Below, piece after piece: positions 62,501 through 64,000 of a stretch of 64,000 nt of DNA. Below the pieces are notes generated by a model that searched no databases, was not told where the DNA came from, and saw only the letters and a list, made by a program, of their open reading frames with translations. Within the stretch, counting starts at the first letter, position 1; each line of letters begins with the position of its first letter. Source of the stretch: Hymenolepis diminuta (lineage: Eukaryota > Platyhelminthes > Cestoda > Cyclophyllidea > Hymenolepididae); assembly GCA_900708905.1 (NCBI GenBank), contig CAADRB010000006.1, positions 3,664,233 through 3,728,232 of the forward strand, written 5' to 3'. Both the position numbers and the translations under genes were made by a program.

Positions 62501-62993
62501 GAAGACTGCTGGGAAATACAAAAAGCATGATACACTCGGGATGAAGATATCATGTTATTGGTGATATCCTCTATGAATCTGACGATTGGAGGAATAAGTC
62601 AATCCACATATGGATGATAATAGACTTGAGTAAGTATTGGATCATTGAGTCATCAAAAGTATTTTTCCGAGGTCATAAGAAGAATGGGAGACCGCTATGA
62701 AATTTGATCTAGAGGGAAATAATTGGAACTCATACTGAGCTCAAGATAATGTAGAGACAGCCAAAAGGAGGAATTAACATTTAATTCATGGGATCACCGT
62801 AAATTATTTTTTGCATTTTAAGCATTTATGGGACCCATTATTGAATATGCTTATATGAACTAGGATCAGCAAATAATTAGATGACGCTGCTCTATTATAC
62901 CAATATAAATTCTGCTGAGAAGCCGAGTCACTAAGAGTACACTCTATGCACTCGTGGAGTCATCCCTCATGTACTGAACTATCGCCTTTTAGA
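56501..62993. other. No gene supported
   Basis: This AT-rich sequence has short unrecognised ORFs. The stretch 62400-62700 has open segments reading like part of a decayed pol-type protein (for example MIIDLSKYWIIE) broken by stops, but the match is too weak to name. Confidence 0.35.
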
Positions 62994-63480
62994 TTTCTAC
63001 CTCCTAACTTGGACACGTAAGACCACCATTTAAGAATCCATCCCTGCCAAAATTGGTCATTTACCCTTGTCTAATTCTGGATAAGTACATTAATTTTCTC
63101 AATAGAAAACTGTTATTAGGTTGTAAATCGCCTTCCTTGAGTCTGATTAGTAGTAGCTCTATAAAGTGGGTAACTGAGCAAGTTATAAAAAATCCTCTAA
63201 TAAAACACAGAAAGAAAAATTTCCCCGATGCGTATGAATAAGTATGTATAATACATAACATAGGTAGAGAGAAGAAACCCTAGAGTCGCTCCGATAAAAA
63301 ACTCTTTTCACCAACTTTTCTGTTAGCCAGAATTGACCGGTGGGGTTGGCCACAAACATCACTGGATGTGCACAGATGGGCATTGATCTCGTGGCCTCCG
63401 ATTCGTTAGACGTGGACGTTGGCCAATGCGCCATCGGCACAGAGAAAAGTGAAGATTTATTAATTACCACTACCTCTAAA
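62994..63480 (+). repeat. Dispersed repeat family 1, longest copy
   Basis: The left part matches 12262-12460 (TAAGACCACC, GAATCCATCCCTGCC and a TTTTCTCAATAGAAAA-like block). The right part (about 63300-63440) matches the 32.0-, 32.3- and 33.5-kb copies through GTTAGCCAGAATTGACC and GATGTGCACAGATGGGCATT. Because it joins both blocks, it defines the family. Confidence 0.5.
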
Positions 63481-63587
63481 TCGGAAAATTAAAGGTTGTG
63501 TGAAGAACGAAGGAGTGCTGTACAACAGCAATGAGAATGAGAGAAAGTGAGAAAAATGAGTCCGTATAGAGGATTGGAAATTTGGCG

Positions 63588-63941
63588 ATGAGCCAAATCA
63601 TAAGAGGAAACGACAGTTGCAAAGCAATGATCGATAAGGAAGGGCCCTTTACAAACAAAGGAAAATGTATTGAATTCACTCAGCCGAAGCCCTCAAAGAA
63701 AGTAATGGATTTACAAATCGCAGAATTACAAAATTTCCCACATAACCGAGAAGACGGAATTGTTTACATTTGGTACGATAAATTAAAAGCAATTTTGAAT
63801 TCGATTTACTCGGTTCGAATAAGACGGATCATTACTAAGGTGTCAGAGTTTGTTTTAGACTGTTTATTAATAACCGAAGCCGTTAATAATCGGCTGAACT
63901 TTATCGACATGCATATACCGGTATATCTGTCAAACTCCTAG
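63588..63941 (+). CDS. Unrecognised 117-codon ORF, doubtful
   Basis: I do not recognise this frame. It begins with ATG at 63588 and ends with TAG. The inferred product is hydrophilic and basic in its first half (PKPSKKVMDLQIAEL), with no signal peptide and no known motif. It lies just after a family 1 repeat and close to the end of the window. It could be part of a mobile element, an exon of a gene continuing beyond the window, or chance. Confidence 0.15.
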   Translation: MSQIIRGNDSCKAMIDKEGPFTNKGKCIEFTQPKPSKKVMDLQIAELQNFPHNREDGIVYIWYDKLKAILNSIYSVRIRRIITKVSEFVLDCLLITEAVNNRLNFIDMHIPVYLSNS

Positions 63942-64000
63942 GGAGACTCAGGTCGTCATTTGATGGAATACTTCATTTTTTCAAATTCTTAATTACCGTA

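Overview
The window looks like nuclear DNA of a flatworm (Platyhelminthes), probably a parasitic tapeworm or fluke; the species cannot be fixed from sequence alone. The grounds are: multi-exon genes with many introns of only 33-42 bp; introns that lengthen from the 5' to the 3' end of a gene; AT-rich, gene-poor DNA with old dispersed repeats; and a Merlin-type DNA transposon, a superfamily known from schistosomes. All recognisable host genes are on the minus strand. Nothing prokaryotic is present: no operons, CRISPR arrays or rRNA/tRNA genes were seen.

Region 1-7.4 kb is the gene-dense part. A possible terminal exon of an unrecognised leucine-rich-repeat-like protein lies at 213-694. SURF1, a mitochondrial cytochrome c oxidase assembly factor, lies at 2460-3662 and could be rebuilt as seven exons coding 302 residues. 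PRPF38A, a spliceosomal tri-snRNP factor, lies at 5366-7428 and could be rebuilt as five exons coding 296 residues. Both reading frames close exactly across every proposed junction.

Region 7.4-22 kb holds no gene I can support. It contains a 144-base assembly gap and old copies of dispersed repeats.

Region 22.2-44.1 kb is one large minus-strand gene for a TARP/stargazin-like protein (voltage-gated calcium channel gamma subunit family, CACNG). It has four coding exons spread over 22 kb and codes 648 residues. The 99-nt second exon was found by eye from splice sites, phase and a conserved Cys-x-x-Ile-x-x-Phe pattern. The protein has four membrane spans, the claudin-family Gly-Leu-Trp and Cys signature, a long Ser/Arg-rich cytoplasmic tail and a C-terminal class I PDZ ligand (VTSI). 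Intron 2 carries a Merlin element with a perfect 8-bp target duplication and unusual multi-copy ends; most of its transposase lies in a 589-base assembly gap. The same intron also holds older short repeats.

Region 44.1-64 kb again has no supported gene. It holds further members of three dispersed repeat families that also occur elsewhere in the window, so these families link otherwise unrelated stretches.

The genes do not form a pathway: a respiratory-chain assembly factor, a splicing factor and a likely synaptic auxiliary subunit happen to lie together on one strand.
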